From Corynebacterium felinum (GTDB taxonomy: Bacteria; Actinomycetota; Actinomycetes; Mycobacteriales; Mycobacteriaceae): a DNA stretch of 64,000 nucleotides. Below, one piece after another: positions 9,545 through 17,754 of this stretch. Both the position numbers and the translations under genes were made by a program. Location: NCBI RefSeq assembly GCF_030408755.1, contig NZ_CP047209.1, positions 3,100,001 to 3,164,000 of the forward strand, in the 5' to 3' direction. Each line of letters begins with the position of its first letter. The first letter of the stretch is position 1. The notes beneath the pieces were generated by a model, which worked only from the letters and a program-made list of their open reading frames with translations, was not told where the DNA came from and ran no database searches.

Positions 9545-9874
9545 TCCCGATAGATCCCTTCCAGTAGCAGCATCCAAACCTAGATGAACAAACGCAGACC
9601 GGATCGCATCTAACAAATCCCCAGCCTTTTGCCCTATCACAGGCACAGGATCATCCACCCCACCTGTGCCCCCACTAGCAACACCAAAATCCAGCCCTAA
9701 CTGATCACCATCAATCAAACGCTGAGCCTGGCTTTTCAACAACGCAAGCTCTTCAGGCGTATGCGCAGAACCAATATGATCCAACACCGGCTTGTTATCA
9801 ACATACCGCCACAGAACCTACACCGCTGAAGCCCCAGAAGCAGTCGGAACAATACGAATCCTCGGCAGTGACAT
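9545..9874 (-). pseudogene. N-terminal remnant of an IS1634-family transposase
   Basis: The minus strand reads MSLPRIRIVPTASGASAV, a TAG stop, then VLWRYVDNKPVLDHIGSAHT and onward to a DLLDAIRSAFVHLGLDAATG segment. This is the characteristic start of IS1634/IS1549-type DDE transposases: a short beta-rich N-terminus followed by the HIGSAHT motif. The TAG near 9837 replaces what is usually a Gln codon (CAG to TAG). The catalytic domain is missing, so the remnant is inactive. Similarity ends near 9545. Confidence 0.75.
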
Positions 9875-10132
9875 ACTCAACAGTTTACGACTACCCCCAC
9901 AACTACCCGATTAGTCAGGAATTTCACCCCACCCCACAACCAAACACCAAGGCCACAGTGTCAATACGAAATACAACACACCAAAATGTCACAAGTCAGG
10001 CCACACAGATTCGCCTAACATTCGCGGTATGCGTTTACTCACCTCACGATAAAAGCACGTGGAATGCCTACCCAGCGCAAACCTTTCTGTGAAGCATCAA
10101 CGCTGGTGGCTTTCCACGTGCCACACCCATTG
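9875..10132. other. non-coding spacer with duplicated flank
   Basis: No credible gene. Bases near 10010-10130 repeat almost exactly the stretch at about 8385-8490 (downstream of the broken copy). This marks one edge of the segmental duplication that created the two copies of the gene pair. Confidence 0.7.
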
Positions 10133-10519
10133 TTAAAACTCGAAGAAATTTGTCTCATTCAGCCGACGCCCAACGGGAATTTCACCATGAAGCAACAGCG
10201 TGAGATCAAGACCAAGTGACTGCCCTTCCACAGGTGTCCATTCTCTCCCCATTGGCAAAGTCATAATATCGTCACGGAATAGCCCAAAGGTTGCGGAGGG
10301 GCGATTATCCGCATGCGCTTTCTCCCACTCGATGACCTCAAGCACATTTTTTGCACCACTGACAAGGTACATGAATTCATGCCAGTATTTGTCCCCAAAG
10401 CCTGTGGGATCATCCCGCAGTTCCCAAAACACCACCAAATAGTGGGGTTCGCGGTACGGGTGAATTTCAAAAGGGGACTTGAGCTGATCTGGATCATAAT
10501 CCTTAACAGTTAAAGCCAT
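10133..10519 (-). CDS. hypothetical protein, 128 residues (intact copy)
   Basis: A small acidic soluble protein without signal peptide or membrane segment. The start at 10519 is supported by GGAAGGAAG a few bases upstream. It has a central aromatic stretch (PHYLVVFWELRDDP), an Asp/Gly segment (GFGDKYWHEFM) and a C-terminus ending in NETNFFEF. No known family was recognised. It lies 95 bp downstream of the 10615-11283 gene on the same strand, and the pair is duplicated at 8.5-9.5 kb, so the two probably form a functional unit. A cytosolic partner of a secreted protein (for example toxin and immunity) is possible, but nothing in the sequence proves it. Confidence 0.7.
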   Translation of the reverse strand: MALTVKDYDPDQLKSPFEIHPYREPHYLVVFWELRDDPTGFGDKYWHEFMYLVSGAKNVLEVIEWEKAHADNRPSATFGLFRDDIMTLPMGREWTPVEGQSLGLDLTLLLHGEIPVGRRLNETNFFEF

Positions 10520-10614
10520 TGTTCTTCCTTCCACTCAGGATTGGCGCTAGATAGGTGATAATTCTTTGGAGATTATCACGCCGCCTCGCTACTCCATGAA
10601 ACATTCTCATCCCC

Positions 10615-11283
10615 TTATGGGTCGAAAATGGTCTTGCACGCGATACTTGCTTCTTCAGAATATTCAAGTGTGCCTTCCCGTGGACGTCCAGGTGCATGAG
10701 CTCGCCACTTAATGCGGACAGTCGAACGGTAATCCCGAGTCACGTAATCGCATGAACGAGCAACATTGTGCTTCCACCTCCGGCGATCGTGTACAGTTCT
10801 CACACCAGAAGAAATTGATCCAACACCTACTGTTGTCAGCGTGACCTCACCGGAGATTTCCGCCATTGTTCTATCAAATTTTACCCTGGCCTGCGTATTG
10901 ATCGTCTTGGGCTTATGAAAAGACTGGTGAGGCCGATCTAAAATGCCTTTGCAGTGTACTGGCACCTCCCGATAGCCATGATAATTCCCAAGGGCATCAG
11001 GAATTTTTACGTTCGACGAGCCACTAGCAAGTTTTGTCAATGCCTCACCCAAAGCTCCCACATGTGGAATAGAGGATGAAGGGAGTTTGGGAAGTTGAAC
11101 ATTAGGCGGTAACCCAAACTGTGAGTGTTCAACCAGTTCACTTTCAGGGACTAAGGCAATTGCAACAAATTCGAAATCGGCATCAAAGTCCTCGAATGAA
11201 ATGTCGTCGTCGTCCATATCAAATTCAACGACGTGAGAATCCTCCATGTTCTGAGCCTGCGCAAAGGCTGGAGGGGCAAGCAT
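10615..11283 (-). CDS. probable exported hypothetical protein with damaged start
   Basis: The open frame from ATG 11283 gives 222 residues starting MLAPPAFAQAQ, which is the tail of a signal peptide with an AFA-Q cleavage site. The same frame continues upstream through KHWLRALVGFITVAF, a perfect positively charged and hydrophobic signal-peptide start. It is stopped by TAA directly after an ATG at 11332-11334 (ATG-TAA-AAA). The likely original gene therefore began there and now has a nonsense codon at position 2. The mature part has an acidic Asp/Glu-rich N-terminus, then a basic beta-rich C-terminal half with three Cys residues. Fold and function are not recognised. It may be a pseudogene or be translated without export. 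Confidence 0.6.
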   Translation of the reverse strand: MLAPPAFAQAQNMEDSHVVEFDMDDDDISFEDFDADFEFVAIALVPESELVEHSQFGLPPNVQLPKLPSSSIPHVGALGEALTKLASGSSNVKIPDALGNYHGYREVPVHCKGILDRPHQSFHKPKTINTQARVKFDRTMAEISGEVTLTTVGVGSISSGVRTVHDRRRWKHNVARSCDYVTRDYRSTVRIKWRAHAPGRPREGTLEYSEEASIACKTIFDP

Positions 11284-11632
11284 AAAGGCAACCGTAATGA
11301 AACCTACAAGTGCGCGGAGCCAATGTTTTTACATAAAAGTATTATATTTTATTTAACTTTAGAAATCACCAATGGTGATCATATTCACTTCGTTGCCCGT
11401 GAGTCTTGTATGATCGGCACAATTGCAGCACAACCGTCGTTGAGAGAAAACTGTGCTCAAGTTCCACAACAACTACTCCTGTGAGTAACGCCGGAAGTTG
11501 GTGTGTGGGGGTTTAGTTAGCAGCGACTCGTGAAATTTTAAAAGAACTGAACCCCGACGAGCACTTAGGCGCAGGAAGTAAAAATCGGTGAAAACCGGAT
11601 GTACGGCAGGGAAAACACCCGCCATAAGCGAG

Positions 11633-11880
11633 TTATCCACAGGGGGTTGTGGATAACTCTGTTCATCGGCTGTGCACAACAAGAAAAAGATGGGGATAAA
11701 CTGTGCAAAGCTGTGGATAAAATGTGAAGTGCTTATTGAAAACTGCAGGTTATCGCCTGTTTCAGGGCTGTGAAAATCTTATCGCTCGTGGTTGAAAAAT
11801 TGTGCCAGAAACCGTGCTTTACACAGGTTTTTCACCCAGTCGAGAGTGAAAACCCACATCAGACCACCCTTTTATCCACA
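11633..11880. promoter_or_regulatory. cluster of DnaA boxes
   Basis: Four perfect matches to the DnaA box TTATCCACA occur at 11633-11641 (+), 11648-11656 (-), 11712-11720 (-) and 11872-11880 (+). The first two form a perfect head-to-head dyad GTTATCCACA / TGTGGATAAC. Near matches with one mismatch lie at 11671-11679 and 11691-11699. This density is far above chance. The initiator DnaA probably binds here, as a titration or regulatory locus. No dnaA or dnaN gene is present, so it is not obviously oriC itself. Confidence 0.85.
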
Positions 11881-11992
11881 GTGCCAAGCAAGTTACTCAC
11901 AACCATCCCCAGTAGTGGCTGATAATGCCATCAGTATTGCCCAACAGGGGATGAAAAACCGCGAAGCTTTTACCGGTGTTGATCTTAAAAAC

Positions 11993-12047
11993 AAAGAAGC
12001 GAAGCTACCTTCTCCACACAAAGTGGGTAAGATACCTTCGCTTCTTT
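11993..12047 (-). terminator. terminator of the rpsF-ssb-rplI unit
   Basis: A perfect 12-bp stem AAAGAAGCGAAG / CTTCGCTTCTTT with a T-rich tail on the minus strand (TTTGTTTTT) lies about 60 bp past the rplI stop. Confidence 0.85.
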
Positions 12048-12107
12048 AATGCTGTTGTCGTTGGGTCACCTATGTGTGACCGTCGTTGCTTGCTGTATGC
12101 CTAAAAA

Positions 12108-12560
12108 TTAGGCAGCAACGACCTCGAAGTTCACCGATGCTGCGATGTTGGAGTGCAGCTTCACATCTACCTTGTACTTACCGGTAGCCTTAACCAGGCC
12201 CTTTGGCAGTACAATGTTGCGCTTATCCAGGTTAGGGCCGCCAGCTGCCTTCACAGCTGCAGCAATATCTTCGGTGGATACAGAACCGAAGAGCTTACCC
12301 TTCTCAGAGGTGCGCACAGAAACGGAAACACCCTCAAGTGCCTCCAGCTGTGCCTTGACTTCGCGAGCGTGATCGAGGTCGCGAATTTCGCGAGCCTCTT
12401 GGGCACGCTTGATGCCCTCGATCTGCTTCTCTGCACCGCGGGTGGCAACGATGGCCAGGCCGCGAGGAAGCAGCAAGTTACGTCCGTAACCGTCCTTAAC
12501 CTCAACAATGTCGCCTGCGACACCGAGGTTCTCAACGGCAGCGGTGAGGATCAGCTTCAT
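12108..12560 (-). CDS. rplI: 50S ribosomal protein bL9
   Basis: A component of the large ribosomal subunit at the base of the L1 stalk, 150 residues, the usual family length. The N-terminal domain begins [13 protein letters not shown] and has the bL9 signature [13 protein letters not shown] near residues 24-36. A long connecting helix and the C-terminal RNA-binding domain follow. It is the last gene of the minus-strand rpsF, ssb, rplI block. rpsR, which sits between ssb and rplI in many bacteria, is absent; the 158-bp gap holds no bS18-like frame. Confidence 0.97.
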   Translation of the reverse strand: MKLILTAAVENLGVAGDIVEVKDGYGRNLLLPRGLAIVATRGAEKQIEGIKRAQEAREIRDLDHAREVKAQLEALEGVSVSVRTSEKGKLFGSVSTEDIAAAVKAAGGPNLDKRNIVLPKGLVKATGKYKVDVKLHSNIAASVNFEVVAA

Positions 12561-12718
12561 GATCCCTGCCTTTCGTGGTTTTTAACCCCACCCCCACACA
12601 ACGCCACAGAAGTAGCGCGGTATTAGTTCACACAGTGGGAAGTAGGAAAGATTTATATCTGTGGTTTTCTTTTCAGGCGCTCACAATGAGCTTTCAAGAG
12701 TTCTAACCGTGATGATTA

Positions 12719-13312
12719 TTAGAACGGTGGCTCATCATCTGCGCCCCCAAATCCACCAGCTGGTGGTGCGCTGCTCCATGGATCATTGGCAGGAGCGGAT
12801 TGCTGTGGTGCAGCGCCGCCGTACTGGCCGCCGCTGAAACCACTGTGGTTGTTCGCCTGATTAAATCCGCCGCCGCCGGAGAAACCTCCGCCAGCGTTTC
12901 CACCTTGGGCATAACCACCCTGTTGTTGGTTGTAGCCGCCCTCACGAGGATTGCGGTTCACCTGCGCAGTTGCATAACGCAAGGATGGTCCCACTTCATC
13001 AACTTCCAACTCCATCACGGTGCGCTTCTCACCCTCGCGGGTGTCGTAGGAGCGCTGGCGGAGTCGGCCGGTCACGATCACGCGCATACCCTTCGACAGG
13101 GTTTCGGCGACGTTCTCGGCAGCTTGGCGCCAAATATTGCAGGTCATAAACATGGCTTCGCCGTCAACCCACTGGTTCGACTGTGAGTCGTACCGGCGTG
13201 GGGTGGACGCAACGCGGAAAGTCGCTACCGCCGCACCGGTTTGGGTGAAGCGGAGTTCCGGGTCAGCAACAACGTTGCCGACGATGGTGATGTTGACATC
13301 TCCTTGTGCCAT
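12719..13312 (-). CDS. ssb: single-stranded DNA-binding protein
   Basis: The tetrameric ssDNA-binding protein of replication, recombination and repair, 197 residues. The OB fold spans residues 1-110 ([24 protein letters not shown] start, then [16 protein letters not shown]). A Gly/Gln/Asn-rich linker (~residues 120-185) leads to the conserved acidic tip DDEPPF that recruits partner proteins. It lies between rpsF and rplI on the same strand, the common bacterial arrangement. Length and tip are normal for actinobacteria. Confidence 0.97.
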   Translation of the reverse strand: MAQGDVNITIVGNVVADPELRFTQTGAAVATFRVASTPRRYDSQSNQWVDGEAMFMTCNIWRQAAENVAETLSKGMRVIVTGRLRQRSYDTREGEKRTVMELEVDEVGPSLRYATAQVNRNPREGGYNQQQGGYAQGGNAGGGFSGGGGFNQANNHSGFSGGQYGGAAPQQSAPANDPWSSAPPAGGFGGADDEPPF

Positions 13313-13505
13313 GGTTTTGTACTGCCTTTCTTTGGTGCAATCTACGTGAAAAGTGGTGCGTAAGTGGATTACGGTGAATTTTTCTTACGCTTTCAAGGTG
13401 TTGCGTTGAACAACAAGTCACCAACCACCCTAGTGGCAAATTCATGAGCAGAAAATGAAATTTTTCGCTTTTCTTTGCGCACCGTTGTGTGGGTGGGTGC
13501 GTGTT

Positions 13506-13793
13506 TTACTTGTCGCCGCGCAGAACCTTGGTACGCAGAACACCGTCGTTCAGGTTCAGAACACGGTCAAGTTCCTGAACGGTAGCGGATTCGCAGTTCA
13601 GATTGACGACAGCGTAGATGCCCTCGTCCTTCTTAGCGATTGGGTAGGCCAGACGGCGCTTACCCCAGATGTCAACCTTTTCCACGGTGCCGTTTTCCTT
13701 GCGGACAACTTCTAAGAACTTGTCCAGAGACGGGGCAACAGTGCGTTCATCCTGGGAAGGATCCAGAATGATCATGACTTCGTAGTGACGCAC
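13506..13793 (-). CDS. rpsF: 30S ribosomal protein bS6
   Basis: A small-subunit protein that pairs with bS18 on the platform, 95 residues. It has the conserved start [11 protein letters not shown] and the [12 protein letters not shown] strand. Three starts compete: GTG 13805, ATG 13802 and GTG 13793. The AGGAGG at 13805-13810 overlaps or touches the first two, which makes them unlikely. GTG 13793, 11 bases from the SD, gives the family's usual N-terminus MRHYE. It is the first gene of the rpsF, ssb, rplI block. Confidence 0.95.
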   Translation of the reverse strand: MRHYEVMIILDPSQDERTVAPSLDKFLEVVRKENGTVEKVDIWGKRRLAYPIAKKDEGIYAVVNLNCESATVQELDRVLNLNDGVLRTKVLRGDK

Positions 13794-14068
13794 GGACCTC
13801 ATCACCTCCTATGGTCTTTGTAAATGTTTTATGGTTTCGGCCGCACCCGAAAAGTACTGATAGATGCGGCAGGAGGGTCTTGTTGCGTCAGCAACCTATC
13901 TAAGATACCGCACCCGCTGCGAAAAGTCGATTCATTTACGCCCCACCACGAAAACGTCATCACAACACACGCTAGCGTATCGACGCCCCCACCTACTTCC
14001 CCCCAACACTTTCGGCGTGGCACTTATCCCCCCCCCCCTCCGCAGTGCCACACCTGAGGCTTTCCCGA

Positions 14069-14254
14069 CTAGTGCGGGTTGATGGAGACGATCACTGCCA
14101 AGATGACTGGGATGAGTGTGATCAGCAAAATGGCGATGGTGAACAGGGTCCACACAAGCGCTTTAGATTTTTTGTACATGAAGGCTGCGTATGATCCGCC
14201 GAAGAAGAGGAATCCGAGGAACACTGAGCCCATTACTAACAGCATGAGGTTCAT
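14069..14254 (-). CDS. small two-helix membrane protein
   Basis: A 61-residue protein starting MNLMLLVMGSVFL, with two predicted membrane helices (residues ~2-24 and ~32-56) joined by a short KKSKA loop. A longer frame begins at 14371, but the extra N-terminus is polar and lacks a ribosome site, so the hydrophobic start is preferred; even that has no clear SD. The gene lies between the ponA terminator and rpsF on the minus strand. No family recognised. It may be a conserved corynebacterial membrane peptide. Confidence 0.55.
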   Translation of the reverse strand: MNLMLLVMGSVFLGFLFFGGSYAAFMYKKSKALVWTLFTIAILLITLIPVILAVIVSINPH

Positions 14255-14400
14255 GGCGTTTGAGGTCACACAGCTTTCTTTGCTCACCAATGTTTTCGTG
14301 TTGCTTTCTTTCAAAACCCTAGCACTGGCCACAGAGGTATCCGAAGGCTTGCCCCCAACCGCCACACACACTTTCTGCCACAGTGCCTAAAACATACAAA

Positions 14401-14450
14401 AGCCCAGAAAACCCCTGTGTGCTGAATCAAGGCTAAAGGTTTTCTGGGCT
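14401..14450 (-). terminator. terminator after ponA
   Basis: A perfect 13-bp stem AGCCCAGAAAACC / GGTTTTCTGGGCT is followed on the minus strand by TTTTG. It lies 33 bp past the ponA stop. Confidence 0.85.
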
Positions 14451-14482
14451 GATCTTCACACCTCGGTGAGATTCACATGGTG

Positions 14483-16633
14483 TTATTCTTCCGGTGCCGG
14501 TGGTACCCCCAGCAGGTCAGCGGGGATGGATACGCCTGGCAAGATTTCCACCTCAGCTGGTGCTGGTGGCGCCGGTGGGGCGTCGACAGGCGGAATATTC
14601 GCCGGAGGTGGGGTCTGGGGGTCGTTGGGAACGACGGTGGGCTGGATGTAGATCTGCCCAATATTGCCGCCCTTGGTGATGTGGGCTAGTGGCTTGGCTT
14701 CGGGGAAGTTCATCACTTCCTTGCCCTGTAGGGCGCCGTCGAGGATGCCCTTCCACAAGGTGGCAGGTAGGCCCGCACCGTAGATGCTGCCGCCCCATTC
14801 GTTGAGCAATGCGGAGTTATCGTCGGTGCCAACCCACACGGCGGTGGCCAACTGTGGGGTTGCGCCGATCATCCACGCGTCCTTGTTCAGGCCGGTATCA
14901 CCCAACTGTTGGGTGCCAGTTTTAGCAGCGGATGGACGTCCCCCTGCAAGATTATTGCCATTCGACCAGCCCGCGATGGGCAGCATTGCCTCAATCGTGT
15001 TCGCTGCGACGTTCTGGGCGACTCTGCGCTCACCCTTGTCATGCTCGTGCTGGTAGAGAATATCGCCGTTGGCGGTTTCGACCTTTTCCACGAAGTACGC
15101 TTCGTGCCACACGCCCATGTTTGCCATGGTGGCCATGGCGTGCGCCATGTCGAGTGGGCGGGAGTTGTACTGGCCCAAGATGATGCCTTCGTAAGGCTGG
15201 GCACCGTTTTCGGTCAGTGTTTGGGGGAAGTTCGGAATGGACTTTGCCACGCCTAGGGCGTGCGCCATGTCGGCGACGTCTTGGGTGGTGTTGTTCAGTT
15301 CCGCCTGCAGGCGCAGAAATGGGGGGTTGAGGGATTGTTTGAGGGCTTCCTTCATGGTGCAGCCGCCACCACAACCACCACCAGCAACCTGAGCGCCGTT
15401 AGCCAGGGTGAATGGTGCGGAGGAGATCATCTGGTTAGGGCTAAAGCCCTGCTGCAGGGCTGCGGCGTAGCCGAAGATTTTGAAGGTGGAGCCGGTTTGG
15501 TAACCAGCGTTGGCATAGTCCCAACCGTTGGGGTCTTCGCCACCGTAGTAGGCGCGGACTGCACCGGTGGCTGGTTCGATGGAGACTGCTGCGGTGCGCA
15601 GGTTTTCCTTCTGGTTAGCCATGTTGGTTCGGATGGTGTCCACGGTGGCCTGCTGTGCCTGTGGATCAATGGTGGTGGTGATGCGCAGGCCACGGGTTTG
15701 AACGTCGTCTTCGGTGATGCCGAGGCTGTCGAGTTCCGCCATTACTTGGTGCTTGATCAACCCGTTGGTGCCTTGTGCTTCGGTGTAGGCCTGGTTGAGT
15801 GCAGGGTCGGTGGTGTCAGGGTAGAGGGAGTTGGCGCGATCTTCGGGGCTGAGCCAGCCTTCTTCAACCATGCCGTCGAGCACGTAGCCCCAACGCTGTT
15901 CGGCTTCTTCCCGGTTGTTCCAGGGGTCGAGCTGGCTGGGTCGCTGGATACTGGCGGCGAGAACTGCGGATTGTGCGGCATTGAGCTCTTCGACGGGCAC
16001 GCCAAAGTAGGCGCGTGCGGCGGCGTCGATGCCGTAGGCGTTGCGTCCGAAGTAGATGGTGTTGAGGTAGGCTTCGAGCACTTGCTCTTTGCTCCACTCG
16101 TTGGCCATTTTGACGGAGTAGACAAGTTCTTTTGCTTTACGTTTGTAGGAGTAGTCGTTGCCGACCACCATGTTTTTCACGTATTGCTGGGTGATGGTGG
16201 ATCCGCCGCCGGCGGAAGTGTTGCCGGTGACTTGGCCTAGGATGGCGCGGGCGAATCCTGTGAAGGAGAAGCCGTTGTTGGAGTAGAACTCGCGGTCTTC
16301 GGCGGCCAGCACGGCGTTGCGGGTCACTTCGGGGATTTTGTCGAGTGTGACTGCTTGGCGGTTGCCTTCCGCGGGGACGATGCGCGCGAGTTCCGTTTGT
16401 GTGTCGGCGGCGTAGATTTTGGATACTTGCTTGGTCACCAGCTCTTCTGGTTTGGGTACATCGATGGTGATGTAGGCAACCATGAAGAGGAGGAAGGGTG
16501 CGGCAAACATGACGAGTATACTCGTGATGATCGTCGGCTTGACCCAACCTTTTTTCTTCGCTTTAGCGCTGGGGGCTTTTGTGGTTGCTGGGGTGCGTTT
16601 CGCGCCCTTTGCGCCCTTGTTTTTATCTGCCAC
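14483..16633 (-). CDS. ponA: class A penicillin-binding protein (PBP1-type)
   Basis: A bifunctional peptidoglycan synthase of 716 residues. A Lys/Ala-rich cytoplasmic tail (1-30) and one membrane helix (~33-58) are followed by the GT51 glycosyltransferase. Its motifs are EDREFYSNNGF (catalytic Glu) and GGGSTITQQYVKN. The transpeptidase carries the catalytic Ser in STFK, then SLN and KTG (AAKTGTQQ). The C-terminal ~60 residues are Pro/Ala-rich. In actinobacteria this protein builds new wall at the poles. The gene is 55 bp downstream of the DUF5318 gene on the same strand, an association conserved in corynebacteria. Confidence 0.95.
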   Translation of the reverse strand: MADKNKGAKGAKRTPATTKAPSAKAKKKGWVKPTIITSILVMFAAPFLLFMVAYITIDVPKPEELVTKQVSKIYAADTQTELARIVPAEGNRQAVTLDKIPEVTRNAVLAAEDREFYSNNGFSFTGFARAILGQVTGNTSAGGGSTITQQYVKNMVVGNDYSYKRKAKELVYSVKMANEWSKEQVLEAYLNTIYFGRNAYGIDAAARAYFGVPVEELNAAQSAVLAASIQRPSQLDPWNNREEAEQRWGYVLDGMVEEGWLSPEDRANSLYPDTTDPALNQAYTEAQGTNGLIKHQVMAELDSLGITEDDVQTRGLRITTTIDPQAQQATVDTIRTNMANQKENLRTAAVSIEPATGAVRAYYGGEDPNGWDYANAGYQTGSTFKIFGYAAALQQGFSPNQMISSAPFTLANGAQVAGGGCGGGCTMKEALKQSLNPPFLRLQAELNNTTQDVADMAHALGVAKSIPNFPQTLTENGAQPYEGIILGQYNSRPLDMAHAMATMANMGVWHEAYFVEKVETANGDILYQHEHDKGERRVAQNVAANTIEAMLPIAGWSNGNNLAGGRPSAAKTGTQQLGDTGLNKDAWMIGATPQLATAVWVGTDDNSALLNEWGGSIYGAGLPATLWKGILDGALQGKEVMNFPEAKPLAHITKGGNIGQIYIQPTVVPNDPQTPPPANIPPVDAPPAPPAPAEVEILPGVSIPADLLGVPPAPEE

Positions 16634-16688
16634 TTAAAAAGCTCTTCCTGAAAAACCTTTTTCGTTTCCCGAAGGGGTCGGGAAAAGT

Positions 16689-17072
16689 TTACTTCGCGCC
16701 ATCCGTGGTTCCGGTTGGTGCTGCTATGGCTGCCGCAATCAAGTGGTTCCACTTGCAGTTGGGGCATACCTCTACATTGTGGACTGTAAATTCCAGTCCA
16801 TTCTGTACAAACCGCTCTATCTCTTCGAGCGACCGAGCGCTTCCTGACATTCTGCCAAGTTCGTCACCGTAGACCCAAAAGACTTCCCGTAAACTGTTGT
16901 GCTCACAGATGGGGCACGGTGTGTTGACGGGTGTTCCGTGATACTTTGCTGCTGCTACGAGCAGGAATTCGGCATCACAGATGTTTTCTTTGTCGATGTG
17001 CCCGGATCGCCATGCTGCTAACACGCGGGCGCGGGCTAGTTTGTGCGTGACGTGTCCGTGAAAGTCGACCAT
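16689..17072 (-). CDS. DUF5318 zinc-ribbon protein
   Basis: A 127-residue soluble protein with two CxxC pairs (CPIC near residue 53 and CPNC near residue 103) that would form a zinc ribbon. The pattern matches DUF5318, a family restricted to Actinobacteria and usually found between ponA and a divergent MarR regulator, exactly as here. Same strand as ponA, so probably one transcript. The biochemical function is unknown; the context suggests a link with wall synthesis. Confidence 0.8.
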   Translation of the reverse strand: MVDFHGHVTHKLARARVLAAWRSGHIDKENICDAEFLLVAAAKYHGTPVNTPCPICEHNSLREVFWVYGDELGRMSGSARSLEEIERFVQNGLEFTVHNVEVCPNCKWNHLIAAAIAAPTGTTDGAK

Positions 17073-17240
17073 TCTGCTAAGTCTAGCGCTAAGTGGTGGG
17101 GGATTAGTAGTAGATGTGTTTTATATGCGTGTGGTTTTCGGCCCACAACCCCCAGATGATTAACGCAGCTCAAAAGCAATTCTTATAACCCTCTAAGGCT
17201 GCGTTGTTAGGTTTGTCTGCAAACAGATACACTAGTATGC

Positions 17241-17702
17241 ATGACAGCTACTTCATATAAAGAACTTGCTCACTATATCCGCCCTGCTCTGACCAAGCTT
17301 TATGTCCTCTACTTCCGCATTGCTGAGGCTTCTGATTTGACTGGTCCGCAGATGACGATCATGACGCGTCTCGCCGAGGATGGCCCTTCTCGTATTAGCC
17401 AGATTGCTAAGGCTGAGGGGATTCGTATGCCGACGGCGTCGAATGCGCTGCACCAGTTGGAGGAGCGGGGCATGATTGAGCGCATCCGTGAGGAGTCGGA
17501 TCGTCGTGGCGTGCGTGTGCAGTTGACTGATTTTGGTCGCCAGGAGTTGCAGCGGGTGGGCGAGGAGCGTACTGAGTACTTGGCTCAGATGCTTTCGACG
17601 CTTCCTGAGGAGCGTTTAGAGGATGCGGCGAAGGTTGCTGATTTGATCCATGAGCTGGCAGCTGCGTATACCGCTGAGATGATGCAGCGTAACGAGAAGT
17701 AG
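17241..17702 (+). CDS. MarR-family transcriptional regulator (MalR-like)
   Basis: A 153-residue winged-helix regulator. The N-terminal dimer helix is followed by the recognition region (ISQIAKAEGIRMPTASNALHQL) and the wing containing ESDRRGVRVQLTD with the conserved D-x-R. It is divergent from the DUF5318/ponA pair. In Corynebacterium glutamicum the MarR protein next to the PBP gene is MalR, which acts in envelope stress. Orthology is suggested by position only. No strong SD precedes the ATG, so the transcript may be leaderless. Confidence 0.88.
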   Translation: MTATSYKELAHYIRPALTKLYVLYFRIAEASDLTGPQMTIMTRLAEDGPSRISQIAKAEGIRMPTASNALHQLEERGMIERIREESDRRGVRVQLTDFGRQELQRVGEERTEYLAQMLSTLPEERLEDAAKVADLIHELAAAYTAEMMQRNEK

Positions 17703-17706
17703 TAAT

Positions 17707-17754
17707 CCCTCATTGCCGAGCCATACTTCGGCAATGAGGGTACAAATGTTTTTT
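17707..17754 (+). terminator. terminator between marR and the converging gene
   Basis: A perfect 13-bp stem CCCTCATTGCCGA / TCGGCAATGAGGG is followed by a T-rich run ending in six T at 17749-17754. Confidence 0.9.

Larger units (their letters stand above)
11284..12107. other. 824-bp non-coding region with DnaA boxes
   Basis: No convincing gene on either strand; the short open frames here lack ribosome sites and recognisable composition. The region is AT-rich in its first part and holds a DnaA-box cluster (11633-11880) and the rplI terminator (11993-12047). Confidence 0.7.

Noticed and set aside
11473..11682. 69-codon minus-strand frame over the DnaA boxes
   Set aside because: It overlaps the DnaA-box dyad, has no ribosome site and no coding-like composition.
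11633..11880. chromosomal origin oriC
   Set aside because: DnaA boxes are present, but dnaA, dnaN, rpmH and an obvious AT-rich unwinding element are not, so a titration or regulatory site is more likely.
15260..16240. 326-codon plus-strand frame
   Set aside because: Antisense to ponA, Gly/Val/Cys-rich composition, no ribosome site; a shadow.
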